A stretch of DNA of 8,265 bases from CASQEL01 sp036655975 (GCA_036655975.1 JAVVPD010000090.1:1-8265), one strand, 5' to 3'. Shown: positions 1-6,441, counted from the first letter of the stretch. Translations and numbers: made by a program. The notes: generated by a model from the sequence alone, not told the origin.

Positions 1-699
1 GAGGGGATGCCCGTAGACCTCACAAAAGAGTACCCACGCTTTAAGGTCAAAATTTTTAAAGAGATATCCCCATGATGCGGCTCTGGCCAATCCCCCGCGC
101 AAGGGGATTCCCGATTTGGATTTATGAATGTGCCGTATGTATTTTGCCGGAGCGAGGTCTTCAAGAAAACCGGCAGCATTACGCAACTTGAGGGTGTGCC
201 CTTCCCACGCTTCAAAACCGAACCAGCGGGGATCACGCCATTCAATGCATGACGGAAACCACTGACGACCCTGTGTGTCCCATAAAATTTCGCACACCGC
301 ATAGCCCTTGCCGATGGCGTCCAGTAAATCAAATAACGCGGGCTGCACAATATCTTGATCAAGAAAATCCCGCACAAGATCGGCGGTTTTGAGGTCTTCG
401 CTACTGTCTGTGGCAGCTTCTACTGTTAAATCCAGACCGGACACCTGCAACTTGCGAGTGGACAAGACCGAACGATAGTGTAAATCTTTTTCTTCTATTT
501 CTTCGGCAAGTTCAAGATAACCTTCAGCGTCACCTTCCTCCGCGCTCAAGAGTAAGCGTCCTAGACGTTCAGGAGTACAATTCTGGGCAGGATGGGCAGA
601 AAAAGCCGTGCGTACCCCTGTAATTGTGGGGCCAGAAAGTTCTTGCTTGAGCAAAGCGGTATCAATAGGCCGCCCATATGCATCATAAAGTGTAGCCAT
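1..699 (-). CDS. Mu gp29-like portal protein (DUF935), N-terminal part, cut by window edge
   Basis: Portal proteins form the dodecameric ring at the capsid vertex through which DNA is packaged and ejected. The first 233 residues are visible, read from the ATG at 699-697; the C-terminal half lies beyond base 1. The translation opens MATLYDAYGRPI, has an acidic helical stretch around residues 52-72, then YRSVLSTRKLQVSGL (about 75-90) and GYAVCEILW (about 131-140), which I recognise as typical of DUF935 portals. It ends with KNFDLKAWVLFCEVYGHPL (215-233), the family hallmark that is normally followed by an arginine-glycine-lysine segment. The start shares its A with the TAA stop of the large terminase (TAATG), and a GAGGAG ribosome site (712-707) lies 7 bases upstream, inside the terminase gene. 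This indicates translational coupling. Function and family are confident; the full length is not visible. Confidence 0.93.
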   Translation of the reverse strand, partial: MATLYDAYGRPIDTALLKQELSGPTITGVRTAFSAHPAQNCTPERLGRLLLSAEEGDAEGYLELAEEIEEKDLHYRSVLSTRKLQVSGLDLTVEAATDSSEDLKTADLVRDFLDQDIVQPALFDLLDAIGKGYAVCEILWDTQGRQWFPSCIEWRDPRWFGFEAWEGHTLKLRNAAGFLEDLAPAKYIRHIHKSKSGIPLRGGLARAASWGYLFKNFDLKAWVLFCEVYGHPL

Positions 700-2222
700 T
701 ACCAAGCTCCTCGCCCAAAGCGGCAGGGGCCTTGGGGTTTATCATCATCTATAGGGGCCTGCATACAGGAGGGGGCGGACAAGGCCGGTTCATAGGCATA
801 TTCACAACCCGCGGAGGTGGCACGGGCATGGAGGGCCATAGCCAAAGCCACGGCGCTGTCGCAGTGACGGTTTCCTGTGCCTCCCTTAATACGGCTTTCG
901 GGGACACGCGGAATACCCCGAATAACCCGTAAGGCGCGTAAATCGGCTTTGATTTCCGCATCACGGGGCAGGGTAAGGGTTCTGTCTTCCAGTGCGGCCT
1001 TCACCCGAGGCATGTGTTCACGGTACCAGCCCTCGGACAGCATGACTTCATTGACGCGACTGCTCCCAAAAGTTTGTCGAGCATATTCGGCTAATGCCTG
1101 CCCATTACCCCGTGCGTCCAGTGATATGCCGCTAAAACGCGGCAGGCCTTTCACCAAAAAATGGAGTATTTGCTCCTGAGTACGAAAAGGCGCATCCCGT
1201 AATTCCAGCACCAGAGGCGTATGGGCGGTGGTATTCTCAAGTTCTGTGATCAGCCAAAATACGGACAAGTCCCCTGAACGCCCAAAATCCACCCCTAGCC
1301 AGCACGGGCTGTTGCCAAGCTCACTCAGTATTTCTTCCACGGCATTTCCCAGCCAATCTTGAACCATGCGGGCGGAAACATGCAGCGGCAAATCCACAAA
1401 ATCAGCCACCGGAGGCAACCAGCGCACAACTTTGGCAGCATCGTCCATGCAGGATTCAACACGCTCACCTGTGATCCACGCGCCGCCTGATCGGCGGGGG
1501 ATACAAAAAAGTTCCTCATCGGCACCGTCGCCATAGGTACGGAGCAGGTCATCGCGCCACGCTTCTTGCGCTTCCTGCGTCCATTCTTTGTGGGTGACTT
1601 TGCAGATGCGGCGGTACAGACCGTCCTCCAAGGCATCGTCCAGCGTGATACGGTGGTGAGAATACGGCAAACGCCCCGCCAAAATGTCGTTGACAAGTTC
1701 ATTAAAGGCATTTTCCGCTCCATTGTGGGTTGAAATGATGATCACCTGCCCGCCCCACATCAGCAAGGCCAGCGCCGCTTTCATGAGTTCTGGCAAATCT
1801 TCCACAAAGGCGGCTTCGTCAATGACCACGCGGCCCTGTTTGCCGCGCAGGTTTGAAGGACGGGAGGAAAGGGCCAGAATTTTATAGCCGCTGGCAAAGT
1901 CGATGCGAAAAGCCTTGATTTCTCGTTCGTCACCGTCTTTGAAGACAAATTCGTCCACCTGCCCGGCAACGACACTGAATTTTTTGGCCCATTCCGCGCA
2001 GGTGTCGATATATTCCCGCGTCATATCTTGATTGAAGGAAATGTACAGCACGTCCATGCCTTCCCGCCCAGCCGTGGCAGCGGTCAGCACATCATCGCAG
2101 GCTTGCGCCCATGTCAGGCCGATACGGCGGGATTTTTCGCAGACCTTGACCTGTGCTTTGTCCGCTGCCCAGCGGGATTGATAGGGCAAAAAGGGGGCGG
2201 GATGATCTGGCAGAATGGACAC
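699..2222 (-). CDS. Terminase large subunit, Mu gp28-like
   Basis: This is the packaging motor: the ATPase translocates DNA into the prohead through the portal and the nuclease cuts the concatemer or integrated DNA. It is 507 residues, a normal length. N-terminal ATPase: a deviant Walker A, KSRRIGLTW (30-38), with basic residues at its front and no GKT; Walker B VVIDEAAF (132-139, acidic D135/E136); coupling motif STHNG (164-168). C-terminal RNase H-like nuclease: GVDFGRSGD (310-318, D312), SLDARGNG (367-374, D369) and HCDSAVALAMALHA (453-466, D455), a plausible acidic triad. The start is GTG at 2222, two bases after the TAA of the small subunit, with a GGGG stretch about 7 bases upstream. 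Neighbours are the small terminase upstream and the portal downstream, the Mu gp27-28-29 order. The last 40 or so residues are low in recognisable motifs. Confidence 0.95.
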   Translation of the reverse strand: MSILPDHPAPFLPYQSRWAADKAQVKVCEKSRRIGLTWAQACDDVLTAATAGREGMDVLYISFNQDMTREYIDTCAEWAKKFSVVAGQVDEFVFKDGDEREIKAFRIDFASGYKILALSSRPSNLRGKQGRVVIDEAAFVEDLPELMKAALALLMWGGQVIIISTHNGAENAFNELVNDILAGRLPYSHHRITLDDALEDGLYRRICKVTHKEWTQEAQEAWRDDLLRTYGDGADEELFCIPRRSGGAWITGERVESCMDDAAKVVRWLPPVADFVDLPLHVSARMVQDWLGNAVEEILSELGNSPCWLGVDFGRSGDLSVFWLITELENTTAHTPLVLELRDAPFRTQEQILHFLVKGLPRFSGISLDARGNGQALAEYARQTFGSSRVNEVMLSEGWYREHMPRVKAALEDRTLTLPRDAEIKADLRALRVIRGIPRVPESRIKGGTGNRHCDSAVALAMALHARATSAGCEYAYEPALSAPSCMQAPIDDDKPQGPCRFGRGAW

Positions 2223-2224
2223 GG

Positions 2225-2827
2225 TTATACCCCAAGGATTTCGCGGATGGCCTGCGTGTTTTCGGGAGAAAGTGCCTTGCCCTTGCCTTCTTCGGGGGCG
2301 GTGTCATGGGGCAGGCTTGCTTCCAGCTCTGCCACCAGTTCAAGACATTTTTTTACATCCTGCACGGTGGCTGTGGTAATCTGACGGGGATCGGCAAGGG
2401 CCATACCCAGCTTACGTTCCACGGCTTCGCGGAGCACGGATACGGCATCGGCCCGCGTGACGATCTTGGGGCCAGCAAAGGCTGCGGCACTGGGGATTTT
2501 TCCGGCGGCGGCAAGTTCGGCTTGTTTCAGAGCTAGGCTTTCCAAGGAGGCCACGGCAAAGGCCATTTGCGAGGCTTCCTTGCCGTCGCCCGATTGTAGC
2601 AGCTTTTCCAGCGCCAGCTTGCGGCCTTTGATGATGTTGACGCGGATGTCGCTTTGCGCTTGGGCGATTTCTTCCCGCTTGACGCGCCAGCCGCGTTTTT
2701 CGCTCCATGCCTTGAGCGTGGTGGCTGAAACTCCGGTCAATTCCGCCACACGGGCGAAACTCAGGCGATCAACGCAATAGAGTTCTTCCGCCTGGCAGAC
2801 GGTATCTGGTTCGTGTTCCCAGCCCAT
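2225..2827 (-). CDS. Terminase small subunit-like helix-turn-helix protein (Mu gp27 position)
   Basis: The likely role is recognising phage DNA and recruiting the large terminase. With the ATG at 2827 the protein is 200 residues. An N-terminal helix-turn-helix covers about residues 10-45 (LSFARVAELTGVSATTLKAW), followed by basic WRVKREE, a long alanine- and leucine-rich helical middle (55-115) suited to oligomerisation, and a second helical part (125-172). The tail (173-200) is charged and probably flexible. A TTG at 2848 would add seven residues but overlaps the previous gene and has no ribosome site; the ATG lies 7 or so bases after a GGGGG run and ten bases beyond the previous TGA. The family looks like the small-terminase HTH proteins (DUF1804-like) of Mu-like phages rather than Mu gp27 itself. 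Assignment rests on position and HTH, so the exact family is uncertain. Confidence 0.8.
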   Translation of the reverse strand: MGWEHEPDTVCQAEELYCVDRLSFARVAELTGVSATTLKAWSEKRGWRVKREEIAQAQSDIRVNIIKGRKLALEKLLQSGDGKEASQMAFAVASLESLALKQAELAAAGKIPSAAAFAGPKIVTRADAVSVLREAVERKLGMALADPRQITTATVQDVKKCLELVAELEASLPHDTAPEEGKGKALSPENTQAIREILGV

Positions 2828-2837
2828 AATACCCCCG

Positions 2838-3080
2838 TCAGCCGTCAATATTCGAGGTTAATACGGCAATTTGCTTATTGACGCCCCGTAATTGCAAGAT
2901 TTTTTCATTCAAGGCCAAAGCCAGAGACAACACATAGTCCCCGTCTATTTCTGCAGGCTCGCCGATGATGGGCAGCGCTGCCCGCAAAGAATCCCGATGG
3001 GACAGGGCTTCAGACTCCAGCCTTTTCTGCACATGGCGCAAACTCTCACGCTGCCCGATGTATTCTGTACGTTCGCTCAT
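2838..3080 (-). CDS. Small phage protein of unknown function (Mu gp26 position)
   Basis: An 80-residue soluble protein that I do not recognise at family level. It has no signal peptide, no membrane segment and no cysteine. Residues 1-36 are charged and probably helical (MSERTEYIGQRESLRHVQKR onwards), a short acidic turn follows (GEPAEIDGDY, 40-49), then a second helix, LSLALALNEKILQLRGVNKQ, covers 51-70. Two helices joined by a turn suggest a helical hairpin or a packaging accessory protein. Its ATG overlaps the TGA of the preceding gene in an ATGA arrangement, so translation is coupled. It lies where Mu has gp26, between a membrane/coiled-coil protein and the small terminase. Being in a tightly packed operon makes it a real gene; its function is unknown. 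Confidence 0.75.
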   Translation of the reverse strand: MSERTEYIGQRESLRHVQKRLESEALSHRDSLRAALPIIGEPAEIDGDYVLSLALALNEKILQLRGVNKQIAVLTSNIDG

Positions 3081-3481
3081 TGTTTACGTGCCTCAATAAT
3101 AGTTATGAGTCGTTCTGTGGCTCTAGTATTATTAATGATGATGGTTTGTAGCGCGTCCGCGATACGTTCGTAATCTTTCACCAATTCCACATTATCGTTG
3201 TAAAAGCGCACCGCTTCGGCGTGTTCCTTGCCGATTTCACGCACAAAATTTTGCGTATCAGTGCGATAGGCTTCCAGTGTGTCGCGCATATCGTCCCGGA
3301 AAATTTGCTGGGATTTTTCCATGCGGGTGATGCTGATATGCGTCATCACTAGCACGGCAATAATTACCAGTGCAGGGCCGGACAGGGCCAAAGCCAAGAG
3401 ACCCGGCACACCCAAGCTGCTTAAAATGGCGGCTATGGTTTGCACCGCGCTGAGGAGGGTTTGTATGTCATTGGGGTTCAT
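3077..3481 (-). CDS. Membrane-anchored coiled-coil protein (gp25/DUF2730-like position; possible spanin-type)
   Basis: A 134-residue protein with an N-terminal hydrophobic region (about 12-48, SSLGVPGLLALALSGPALVI followed by IAVLVM) followed by a long charged, heptad-like helix (about 50-132, EKSQQIFRDDMRDTLEAYRT onwards). The layout is one membrane anchor, or a helical hairpin, plus a coiled coil. In Mu the equivalent slot is gp25 (DUF2730), which has a similar plan. A coiled coil behind an N-terminal anchor is also the plan of inner-membrane spanins, and the gene directly follows the holin, so that role is possible. No lipoprotein (outer-membrane spanin) partner is visible next to it. Its ATG overlaps the holin TGA (ATGA), and its own TGA overlaps the next ATG. 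The gene is certain; the function is not. Confidence 0.78.
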   Translation of the reverse strand: MNPNDIQTLLSAVQTIAAILSSLGVPGLLALALSGPALVIIAVLVMTHISITRMEKSQQIFRDDMRDTLEAYRTDTQNFVREIGKEHAEAVRFYNDNVELVKDYERIADALQTIIINNTRATERLITIIEARKQ

Positions 3482-4014
3482 GGTTTTTCCTTCAAGGTGG
3501 CAATTTGTTGAGACTTAGCCGTGGAACCGCTGGACGACCCCAGATAATAGTTGATGACCGCCCCAAAAGATGCCGCCAAGGTGCCGAGCAGCATGATGCC
3601 CGCCTCGCCCAGTTCCGCCTTATTGCCTGCCAGCACCACTCCAAGCATGACAAAGAAACCCAAGGTCACGATAATGGCCACAATGCTGGTGCCCCAGCTT
3701 GCCCCGTGTCCGGCCTTGGCGAGTTCCACTTCACGGGCGCGGGCGGATTTCACATTTTCCAATTCCGCATTGAGTTGTGCACCTTGCCATTCCAGCAGGC
3801 GGTCTTGCTGACGGCTCTCCAATTCCTTAAGGCGGAGCAAGGTGGCGGGGTCAGCGAGGGCGTGGGCTATTTGGTCTGGGGCAGGCTCCACGCCCAAGAA
3901 CGAACCTAAGAGGGTTCCCGCTGCCCCTGCCACCGCTCCTATGGGCCCGCCCAGCACCGCGCCCAAGAGAGGGGCCACGCTGGCAACGCTTTTGCCGATG
4001 TCTTGCCAATTCAT
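3478..4014 (-). CDS. Holin, 3-TM GTA-type family
   Basis: Holins open or depolarise the inner membrane so that the endolysin can reach the cell wall. With the ATG at 4014 the protein has 178 residues. It starts MNWQDIGKSV, followed by a glycine/alanine-rich hydrophobic stretch (about 13-41), a central charged helix (about 60-102) and two clear membrane segments (about 109-129 and 138-158). It then reads INYYLGSSSGSTAKS (154-168), a signature I associate with the three-TM holins of gene-transfer-agent type. An ATG two codons earlier (4020) is possible, but the GAGG site is 8 bases from the 4014 ATG and only 3 from the other, and 4014 gives the ATGA overlap with the endolysin stop that recurs in this operon. 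The cassette order is endolysin then holin. Confidence 0.88.
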   Translation of the reverse strand: MNWQDIGKSVASVAPLLGAVLGGPIGAVAGAAGTLLGSFLGVEPAPDQIAHALADPATLLRLKELESRQQDRLLEWQGAQLNAELENVKSARAREVELAKAGHGASWGTSIVAIIVTLGFFVMLGVVLAGNKAELGEAGIMLLGTLAASFGAVINYYLGSSSGSTAKSQQIATLKEKP

Positions 4015-4586
4015 ACCCATTTCCTCACATAACTTTGCAGGGCGTTAGTCCGATTTATCCAGCCACGCTCAAAGGGGGCAAAGTCGGGCTTGTCGTGCAC
4101 CAGACTGAGATAAAAGCCTTTACGCTGTTCAATCATGGCGGTGGCGAGGATGGGAGTAGCGTGCAGCGTTAAAAACTTACGGGTTTTCGGCCCAAGCGCT
4201 CCGTCCACTTCCAGCTTGACGCCATACGGCCCCACCAGCGTATTGCAGGCCCGTTGAGCAATGAGCGTGGCTTGGCGGGGGCCAGTGTTGACCGTGCAGT
4301 CATAGTGCAATGTGGCTGTGAGTTGGGGCAGGCCGGAAAGGTTGTAAGTGTCCCAGAATTTGGCCTTGAACAAGGCGGCGGCTTGGTCGGGTGTCAAGGC
4401 GCGGATGTCGTCCGCGTCAATATCGCCGTCACCGTCGATGTCGCCGAGGTCGTGCCCGAGGGAACGCAACCAGCGCAAGGACACGCCGTAATGGGTGATG
4501 CCGCCGGGATCAGAGGGGTGGTCGGTCAGGCCGCCTTCCCACTGTGCGGTAAAGGCATGGGCTTTTGCAAAATTGGCTGTTGTCAT
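4011..4586 (-). CDS. Endolysin: GH108 N-acetylmuramidase with EF-hand loop
   Basis: Cleaves peptidoglycan glycan strands at lysis. 191 residues. The N-terminal GH108 signature is clear: W16-E17-G18-G19, then DHPSDPGGITHYGVS (22-36), with E17 the expected catalytic acid. Residues 49-60 (DIDGDGDIDADD) form a canonical EF-hand loop: Asp at positions 1, 3 and 5, Gly at 6, Ile at 8 and Asp at 12, followed by a helix, suggesting a calcium-stabilised catalytic domain. The C-terminal half (about 95-191, including VNTGPRQA, VDGALGPKT and RKGFYLSLV) matches the peptidoglycan-binding part usual in this family. There is no signal peptide, so release depends on the adjacent holin. It is first gene of the late operon, in Mu's lys position, with a strong GGAGG 8 bases before the ATG. 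Its expression is probably controlled by the promoter region just upstream. Confidence 0.93.
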   Translation of the reverse strand: MTTANFAKAHAFTAQWEGGLTDHPSDPGGITHYGVSLRWLRSLGHDLGDIDGDGDIDADDIRALTPDQAAALFKAKFWDTYNLSGLPQLTATLHYDCTVNTGPRQATLIAQRACNTLVGPYGVKLEVDGALGPKTRKFLTLHATPILATAMIEQRKGFYLSLVHDKPDFAPFERGWINRTNALQSYVRKWV

Positions 4587-4591
4587 AAAAA

Positions 4592-4615
4592 AATCCTCCC
4601 TGTTATGAGAGGATT
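4592..4615 (-). promoter_or_regulatory. Hairpin covering the endolysin Shine-Dalgarno, followed by a T run
   Basis: On the minus strand AATCCTC (4615-4609) is complementary to GAGGATT (4598-4592), with a 10-base loop. The 3' arm contains most of the GGAGG ribosome site of the endolysin and is followed at once by further T residues up to the ATG (seven in a row). A transcript reading in from upstream could therefore hide the ribosome site, or terminate weakly. The stem is short, with three G-C pairs, so its stability is doubtful. A transcript starting from the adjacent TATAAT would lack the 5' arm and have a free ribosome site. Confidence 0.4.
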
Positions 4616-4618
4616 ATA
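4606..4618 (-). promoter_or_regulatory. Candidate late promoter: perfect -10, no -35
   Basis: The minus strand reads TATAAT at 4618-4613, with a purine start site expected near 4606, about 20 bases before the endolysin ATG. At 17 bases spacing the -35 hexamer would be about 4636-4641, which reads GGTATC or similar, nothing like TTGACA. A good -10 with no -35 is the pattern of Mu middle and late promoters, which need the Mor or C activator. The place is right too: immediately before the lysis genes and immediately after two HTH genes. Start-site mapping has not been seen here; this is inferred from sequence. Confidence 0.6.
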
Positions 4619-4623
4619 AAAGG

Positions 4624-4648
4624 TCGTGTGCGGGGATACCGTACACGA
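4624..4648. promoter_or_regulatory. 25-bp dyad: late operator or terminator of the upstream genes
   Basis: TCGTGT (4624-4629) pairs with ACACGA (4643-4648); after one mismatch CGG (4631-4633) pairs with CCG (4639-4641), leaving a 5-base centre. Nine of ten positions are symmetric. The dyad begins five bases upstream of the -10 and covers where a -35 would be, which suits an operator for an activator or repressor. As minus-strand RNA it is also a GC-rich hairpin 22 bases after the TAG of the preceding gene, followed by CCTTTTAT, so it could end the early/middle transcript. Both roles may coexist. Confidence 0.55.
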
Positions 4649-4670
4649 GAACACCGGATAGACAGAAAAA

Positions 4671-5186
4671 CTATTGGTCAATATCAGACAATAAAGCCCG
4701 CACCGCTGCCACGGGAATGCGTAAAGGATTCCCTTTGCTGCGGGTTAGCTTTCCTTCTCTAATCCAATGATATACTTGCGGTTTTGATATATTGAGACAA
4801 TAGGCTGCTTGTCCCGCCGTTAATTGGCACAATTTACTCACCATTTCTTGAGGACTTAACGTATATTCAAGCCCTGTCGTTACATAGCGTAAAGGCAGGG
4901 GAAGTTGAAAACCCACAGGACGTACCAATGAGCAACGCCGAGCGCAGCCCATGCAAAGATAGGTATCCGCACGGTAAAACCAATACGGAATATACTTCTT
5001 ACGGCTTGTGCGGCGTTTGGGGCTGGATACAGGAAGTAATGACGATTGTGTGGTATCGGATTCTAGCACATCCGCCAAGGAGACGCACTGCAATTGCCGA
5101 TACACATCAAGTAGTACCGTGCCTGTATAGGGGCGCCAACCTTGATTACAAAGTGTTATAATGTCATGTATTAGTGCGGTACTCAT
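4671..5186 (-). CDS. Putative transcriptional regulator with C-terminal excisionase/MerR-type HTH and Cys cluster
   Basis: 171 residues from the ATG at 5186, chosen because a GGGGGA site lies 5 bases upstream; the frame stays open upstream only because it overlaps the preceding gene. The N-terminal half (1-60) is unrecognised. It is followed by a basic patch, PKRRTSRKKY (56-65), and a cluster YLCMGCARRC (C78, C81, C85). The C-terminal part (about 120-168) is a winged-helix/excisionase-like domain: LTAGQAAYCLNISKPQVYHW, then IREGKLTRSKGNPLRIPVAAV. DNA binding is therefore likely. It is the last gene before the late promoter and its TAG is 22 bases from the 25-bp dyad, which makes it a candidate late activator in the position of Mu C. 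No similarity to Mor/C is visible to me, and the cysteines might bind zinc or an iron-sulfur cluster. Confidence 0.72.
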   Translation of the reverse strand: MSTALIHDIITLCNQGWRPYTGTVLLDVYRQLQCVSLADVLESDTTQSSLLPVSSPKRRTSRKKYIPYWFYRADTYLCMGCARRCSLVRPVGFQLPLPLRYVTTGLEYTLSPQEMVSKLCQLTAGQAAYCLNISKPQVYHWIREGKLTRSKGNPLRIPVAAVRALLSDIDQ

Positions 5187-5535
5187 AATTTCCCCCTGTG
5201 AGCAGCCCCATAATGGCATTGACCTGCTTTTCTCGCGTAACAGTACAGCGGCGGGCGCGACGGCGGGTGCAACGGCCTTTCCACGCGCACAAGCTACACG
5301 CCACACGGGTTAAGGTATCACTAATATGTATGGCAGTTAGCCCTAATGATTTATTTTGTTCTGGTGTATGTAAGATTGCCCATATACGATATTTTTGTCG
5401 TTCAATATTACCCGCATAGCTTCCGGCCAGCACTTGGTACACCGTGGCGCGGGGTAAACCCGTGCTACGGCAAAACTTATGCGTTGTGCCATATTGTTGA
5501 CAAATGACCGTCTGTAAATCTTGTACGGTATCCAT
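5164..5535 (-). CDS. Small HTH protein with four-cysteine motif (Mor position)
   Basis: 123 residues. The N-terminal half (about 6-55) looks like a Cro/CI-type helix-turn-helix: the recognition part is about 18-44, HKFCRSTGLPRATVYQVLAG onward. The second half has C80, C83, C89 and C97 (C-x2-C-x5-C-x7-C), with an arginine-rich insertion RRRARR between the last two, consistent with a zinc or iron-sulfur site or a nucleic-acid-binding knuckle. The ATG lies two bases after the GemA TAA with no obvious ribosome site, so it is probably translated by coupling to GemA. It overlaps the next gene by 23 bases. In Mu the gene after gemA is mor, the middle activator; this protein is in the same place but does not look like a Mor family member. 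A regulator is likely, but its target is unknown. Confidence 0.72.
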   Translation of the reverse strand: MDTVQDLQTVICQQYGTTHKFCRSTGLPRATVYQVLAGSYAGNIERQKYRIWAILHTPEQNKSLGLTAIHISDTLTRVACSLCAWKGRCTRRRARRCTVTREKQVNAIMGLLTGGNYEYRTNT

Positions 5536-5537
5536 AA

Positions 5538-6014
5538 TTAGAATCTGGCTTCTACTTCCGCGCGGTGCTCATGCAGCTCTTTTTCACGCTCGCGGTGCTG
5601 TAAATCGGTCAACAGACGTTTGAGGAGTTTCCAATCTCTGAGCCACGCGAAGGACTCTACCTTGAATTCCCGCTGACAGCGCGTGTCCAGACTGGTCATA
5701 TCGTAGCCGAGCTTATGCCAGATAGCGCAAATCATGCGCTTAGTGGGGCCAAATTCGTCATTGGCAAGGCTGTAATAATCAGAACGGGCATGGGGCCTGA
5801 CCTTGGGGGCAGGCTTGGACGTAAAATTTGCGCCAAGGCTTGCAAGATGCTCCACAAGGCGGGATAGCTGTGTAAAATCCAATTCTTTTGCGGATTGTGT
5901 GCCGAACATATTGTGCAGTAAAGCGCGGTAAGCGGCCTCGTCCAAATTGGGGAGCTGCTTACGAGCAATGGCAATTTTGGCGTACAGGGGATTACGATTT
6001 GGGCTGGGGGCCAT
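5538..6014 (-). CDS. gemA: GemA-family regulatory protein (DUF1018)
   Basis: 158 residues. The N-terminal segment YAKIAIARKQLPNLDEAAYR (11-30) followed by ALLHNMFGTQSAKELDFTQL (31-50) is the hallmark of the family: two helices, a turn, then SAKELD. It is followed by a linker (65-78) with PKVRPHARS, then a second helical domain (88-135) with KRMICAIWHKLGYD and SFAWLRDW, and a charged C-terminal helix. In phage Mu GemA alters host gene expression and DNA supercoiling; its molecular mechanism is poorly known. The ATG at 6014 has GAGG 8 bases upstream and overlaps the previous gene by 23 bases. The gene is followed, as in Mu, by a small regulator gene. The family assignment is confident; the Mu-derived role is inference. 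Confidence 0.92.
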   Translation of the reverse strand: MAPSPNRNPLYAKIAIARKQLPNLDEAAYRALLHNMFGTQSAKELDFTQLSRLVEHLASLGANFTSKPAPKVRPHARSDYYSLANDEFGPTKRMICAIWHKLGYDMTSLDTRCQREFKVESFAWLRDWKLLKRLLTDLQHREREKELHEHRAEVEARF

Positions 6015-6441
6015 AATATATACCTCGTATTATAATATTTTCCCATGGGGCAAACCATGTGCCCTTTTCATAGGTATGCACACAAACATAGATTTTACCG
6101 TCATACAGCCGCACGGGCTGCGACCTGAGCGAGGCCTGCTCGCAGTGCTCGATGCCGTGTTCGGTATAGCGCACCGAGGCCCGCGCCTTGGGGTGGTATG
6201 CGGGGCACGGCGGCAAGGGGGATAGTCCCCCAAGGGACATAGCAACCACCAGTTCCGCAATGGCTGCCCTGTCCATAAAACGCGGGGAACCGTCAGGGCA
6301 GTCGTGCCAGCGGCGGTCGATGCGCACGCGGTACAAGCCTTCTGGCCCGCCGTATAGCGAGGCATCGCTGAGTTCCACGCGGGTGCGCTGTGTGCCAACT
6401 TTGACACTAAATGATGTTGCAAATTTGCGTTTGTCATTCAT
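5992..6441 (-). CDS. Hypothetical phage protein, 149 residues
   Basis: I do not recognise a family. From the ATG at 6441 the protein begins MNDKRKFATSFSVKVGTQRT and is probably mostly beta structure in its first 45 residues, with glycine turns (SLYGGPEGLYRVRI, 28-41). A helix lies at about 57-70, then a proline-rich segment with SPLPPCPAYHPKA (74-86), and C-terminal strands (VRLYDGKIYVCVHTY, 110-124). It has no signal peptide, membrane segment or clear metal site. An upstream ATG at 6486 is in frame, but it lies inside the ASCH gene and has no ribosome site, whereas 6441 is one base after the ASCH stop with GGTGG nearby. The downstream end overlaps GemA by 23 bases. Tight packing on both sides supports a real gene of the early operon. 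Confidence 0.75.
   Translation of the reverse strand: MNDKRKFATSFSVKVGTQRTRVELSDASLYGGPEGLYRVRIDRRWHDCPDGSPRFMDRAAIAELVVAMSLGGLSPLPPCPAYHPKARASVRYTEHGIEHCEQASLRSQPVRLYDGKIYVCVHTYEKGTWFAPWENIIIRGIYYGPQPKS

Noticed and set aside
4407..4442. Dockerin domain in the endolysin.
   Set aside because: Dockerins need two calcium-loop repeats; only one loop is present, within a GH108 domain.
5187..5306. A 40-residue N-terminal extension of the 4671-5186 protein.
   Set aside because: It lies inside the preceding gene, is Ala/Arg-rich, and the ATG at 5186 has a good ribosome site 5 bases upstream.
5992..6014. Two gene overlaps of exactly 23 bases (5992-6014 and 5164-5186) as a shared signal.
   Set aside because: The overlapping sequences are not alike, so the equal length is probably chance.
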